Source: Myxococcus guangdongensis | Lineage (GTDB): Bacteria; Myxococcota; Myxococcia; Myxococcales; Myxococcaceae | Direction of reading: 5' to 3' | DNA: 64,000 nucleotides | Assembly: GCF_024198255.1 (NCBI RefSeq) | Contig: NZ_JAJVKW010000004.1 | Coordinates: forward strand, 124,001 to 188,000 | Shown here: positions 61,940 through 64,000 of the stretch, one piece after another | How the letters are laid out: each line of letters begins with the position of its first letter | Position numbering within the stretch: the first letter of the stretch is position 1 | Notes under the pieces: generated by a model | The model's input: only the letters and a program-made list of their open reading frames with translations | Databases searched by the model: none | What the model was told of the DNA's origin: nothing | Made by a program: the position numbers and the translations under genes

Positions 61940-64000
61940 ATGCTCTCGCGGCGGCTCACCGAGTTGCGAGCGCGGCTGGACGCGCTTCGTCAGCCTCCGC
62001 CTCCAGCGGGCGGGCCACGCTGGTGGTCCTTCGGGCGGAAGGTCAGTGGGCCCGGGGAGCTGTCGCTCCCGGTGCTCGAGGCGTTGGATCGCGAATTGGA
62101 CCGCGTAGGCGTCCACACGTCGGCGGATGCCCATCTGCTCCATGCCCTGGGGGCCCGACGTGGGCGCGCGGGTGCGCTGTCCCAGGGCCTGCAGGCGCGC
62201 GCGGGACAGGCGCTCGGAGAGCTCGAGGAGTGTCTGGGGCGCGTGGAGCGCGCGTGGCGGGCGGGTGTGCTGCCCCCGGGGACCCTCTCCATCCTCGAGC
62301 GGGCCTTCGTCCGGCTCGCGCGCGCGGTGAAGGTGGCCGACCTCTTCCTCCGGCCCTACATGGAGGACCTCCCGGACGAGGAGTTCGTCGTCTACGAGCG
62401 CCCGGCGTCCGCGAGTCGACCCCAGCGGCCCCCGAGCAGCGCGCGGATGGCCGTGGCCGAGTACTTCGCGTCGCGGGCCCGGGAGAATGTCGCCGACGTG
62501 GTGCAGAAGCGCAGGGACCTGGACCTGGCCCACGAGATGTTGCTGCGACTGGGCGCGGACCATGACCGGGAGCGGGCGGTGCCCCTGCGTCGCGACGTGG
62601 CCGAGGCGCGCGAGCGCACGCGCGCGGTGCCCGCGGTTCGCTCGCTCGAGGAGCTGCTTCGTCACGTGCGGCATGCCGCGCGCCACGAGCCCCAGGTCGC
62701 CTATCGCTCGCTGCGTGGCCTCTACGAGCGGGCCTTGGAAGCAGGGGACATGGCGCTGGCCGCCGCGGCCCGCTCGGGCCTGGAGCCTTTGCTCCCCACG
62801 CGGACCCACCTGACGGTCATGGTGGAGAACTCGGAGCGGGACGCCCTGGCCGAATGGTTCGGCGAGGCGCCCCAGCCGTCGCGGCCCGAGGTCGATGCCC
62901 CCCGCCCGGATGAGCTGCTGGCCGACCTGGCCTTCTCGTTGCGCCCCGAGCAGCTCGCGACCTTCGAGCTGGCCGCGGGCTGTGCGCGGTACTTCGACGT
63001 GGAGGACGCGCTCTCGGAGGAGATCGTCCTGGCGGAGACGAAGACCGCCCGGCCGGTGGCGCGCCGCGTGCCCTATCCCACGCAGACGATGACCTTCGAG
63101 ACGACGGGCGCCCTGCACGAGGTGAACAACTTCGTGCTGACGGACCCTCGCATGCTCCTGCGGGACCTCGCCGCCAACCGTCAGCTGGTGCGGGCGTACG
63201 TCGAGGACGCGCCTCCACCCCAGTCGAAGAAGGTGAAGCGCACCGCCGTGCGTGTCTACGTCTGCGACGCGTCCGGCTCCATGCATGGTGCCCGCGCGCG
63301 CTTCCGCGACGCCCTCATCATCGCCGAACTCAACAACTTGCGGGTCAAGGCCCGCAGGGGCGAGTCGTTCGACCCGCTCTACTTCAGCTTCTTCAACGAC
63401 GTGCCCACGGAGCTGGCCCGCGTGGACACGGCCGTCGAGGCCACCCGGCAGATAGAGCGCCTCTTCCGCGACTCTCCCGCGGAGGGTCAGACGGACATCT
63501 CGCTCGCGTTGATGTCCGCGTTCGACTCCATCCGCGCCGCGCAGGGGCGGGACCCGTATCTGGCGCGCGCCACGGTGGTGCTCGTCACCGATGGTGAGGA
63601 CCGCGTGGACCTGGACCTCATCCGCCGCACGCGCGCGCCCATGGGGGCGCTGGACATCGCCCTGAGCTTCATCTCCCTGGGCGAGGAGAACCCGGACCTG
63701 CGCTCGCTGGTGCGCGAGCAGCGGGCCTCGGGGGTGCGCGCCTTCTACCACCACCTCTCCGACGAGGAGATTCTCTGGGCCCGCACCGAGTTCGACACGC
63801 CCTGGCGCACGTTGCTGCCCCGCGACGTGCCGGCCACGCCGGATGCGCTGGAGCTGCTCGTGCCGCACCTGGAGGCGCTCGAGGCCGTGGCGAGCGGACG
63901 CGGCACGGGCACACCCGTCGCGGTGGAGGCCTCGTTCGAGGCGCTCTTCCCTGAATCGCCCCCCAGACCCGAGGGCGGACAGGTCCCCAGCGCGGACGTG
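61940..64000 (+). CDS. VWA-domain protein, partner of the MoxR ATPase (3' end off window)
   Basis: 687 codons are visible and the frame stays open to the right edge. An N-terminal helical region of about 400 residues leads to a VWA domain: the metal-ion site DASGS (D443, S445, S447) in VYVCDASGSMHG, a Thr in GQTDISLALMSAF, and an Asp in VVLVTDGEDRVD. A helical part follows. Together with the ATPase just upstream it matches the MoxR-VWA (RavA-ViaA-like) systems. The start at 61940 has GAGAGG about 10 nt upstream. The C-terminus is not visible, so its length is unknown. Confidence 0.9.
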   Translation, partial: MLSRRLTELRARLDALRQPPPPAGGPRWWSFGRKVSGPGELSLPVLEALDRELDRVGVHTSADAHLLHALGARRGRAGALSQGLQARAGQALGELEECLGRVERAWRAGVLPPGTLSILERAFVRLARAVKVADLFLRPYMEDLPDEEFVVYERPASASRPQRPPSSARMAVAEYFASRARENVADVVQKRRDLDLAHEMLLRLGADHDRERAVPLRRDVAEARERTRAVPAVRSLEELLRHVRHAARHEPQVAYRSLRGLYERALEAGDMALAAAARSGLEPLLPTRTHLTVMVENSERDALAEWFGEAPQPSRPEVDAPRPDELLADLAFSLRPEQLATFELAAGCARYFDVEDALSEEIVLAETKTARPVARRVPYPTQTMTFETTGALHEVNNFVLTDPRMLLRDLAANRQLVRAYVEDAPPPQSKKVKRTAVRVYVCDASGSMHGARARFRDALIIAELNNLRVKARRGESFDPLYFSFFNDVPTELARVDTAVEATRQIERLFRDSPAEGQTDISLALMSAFDSIRAAQGRDPYLARATVVLVTDGEDRVDLDLIRRTRAPMGALDIALSFISLGEENPDLRSLVREQRASGVRAFYHHLSDEEILWARTEFDTPWRTLLPRDVPATPDALELLVPHLEALEAVASGRGTGTPVAVEASFEALFPESPPRPEGGQVPSADV

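Overview
The window is a GC-rich chromosomal segment (roughly 70% GC, third codon positions mostly G or C) and reads as a myxobacterium, most likely a Myxococcus/Corallococcus-like member of the Myxococcota. The signs are NtrC-type regulators with -24/-12 (sigma-54) promoters, a Pkn-type Ser/Thr kinase whose catalytic loop reads HRDISPDN, lipoproteins with SBBP and discoidin-like domains, proteins with histone-H1-like tails, and solitary housekeeping genes. I see no rRNA, phage, insertion sequence or CRISPR array.

Layout. 1-4540: start of a BlaI/MecI repressor gene with two operator-like palindromes, then a sigma-54 response regulator, an OsmC protein, a DASS transporter preceded by a decayed tandem repeat array, and a CBS-pair protein, all on the minus strand. 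4541-11012: a TPP riboswitch and thiC, a DUF4870 protein, moaA, an HD-GYP response regulator and thiO. 11070-18703: a complete histidine operon (hisG-D-C-H-A-B-F-N-IE) with 4-nt or shorter overlaps at most junctions. It is led by a His-rich leader peptide and a classical intrinsic terminator, which together form an attenuator. A possible 63-codon ORF bridges hisF and hisN. 18875-27969: two uncharacterised genes and then a lipoylation neighbourhood: lpdA, lipA, an E2 acyltransferase, an odd ClpX-zinc-finger/P-loop protein and a LipB-Nudix fusion. 27971-30889 (minus): MBL-fold hydrolase, ribA, moeA.

31065-36224: a protein with an H1-like tail, next to an RNase R that carries a 400-residue basic C-terminal extension. 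36374-46448: surface or secreted proteins and signalling. These are two lipoproteins, a membrane Ser/Thr kinase, an SBBP lipoprotein, a secreted protein and a Gly/Ala-rich protein. Two of these genes have good sigma-54 promoters at almost the same distance from the start codon. 46490-49564: glycosyltransferase, imine-reductase-like dehydrogenase, ATP-grasp protein. 49606-49808: tRNA-Lys(TTT) and tRNA-Glu(TTC) with a perfect 16-bp terminator hairpin. 50002-55493: greB, an unknown protein, PIN-PhoH, DUF493, a methyltransferase and a diacylglycerol-kinase-like protein. 55808-64000: dnaK with its promoter and terminator, a DUF1990-like protein, a DCC thiol oxidoreductase, and a MoxR ATPase/VWA protein pair whose second member runs off the window.

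Pathway links. moaA and moeA belong to molybdenum cofactor synthesis. thiC and thiO feed the two halves of thiamine. lipA, lipB, E2 and E3 (lpdA) form a lipoylation and 2-oxoacid dehydrogenase set without an E1. The most novel-looking items are the histidine attenuator in a myxobacterium, the ClpX-type zinc-finger ATPase, the LipB-Nudix fusion, the start-codon-containing tandem repeats upstream of the transporter, and the matched sigma-54 promoters.
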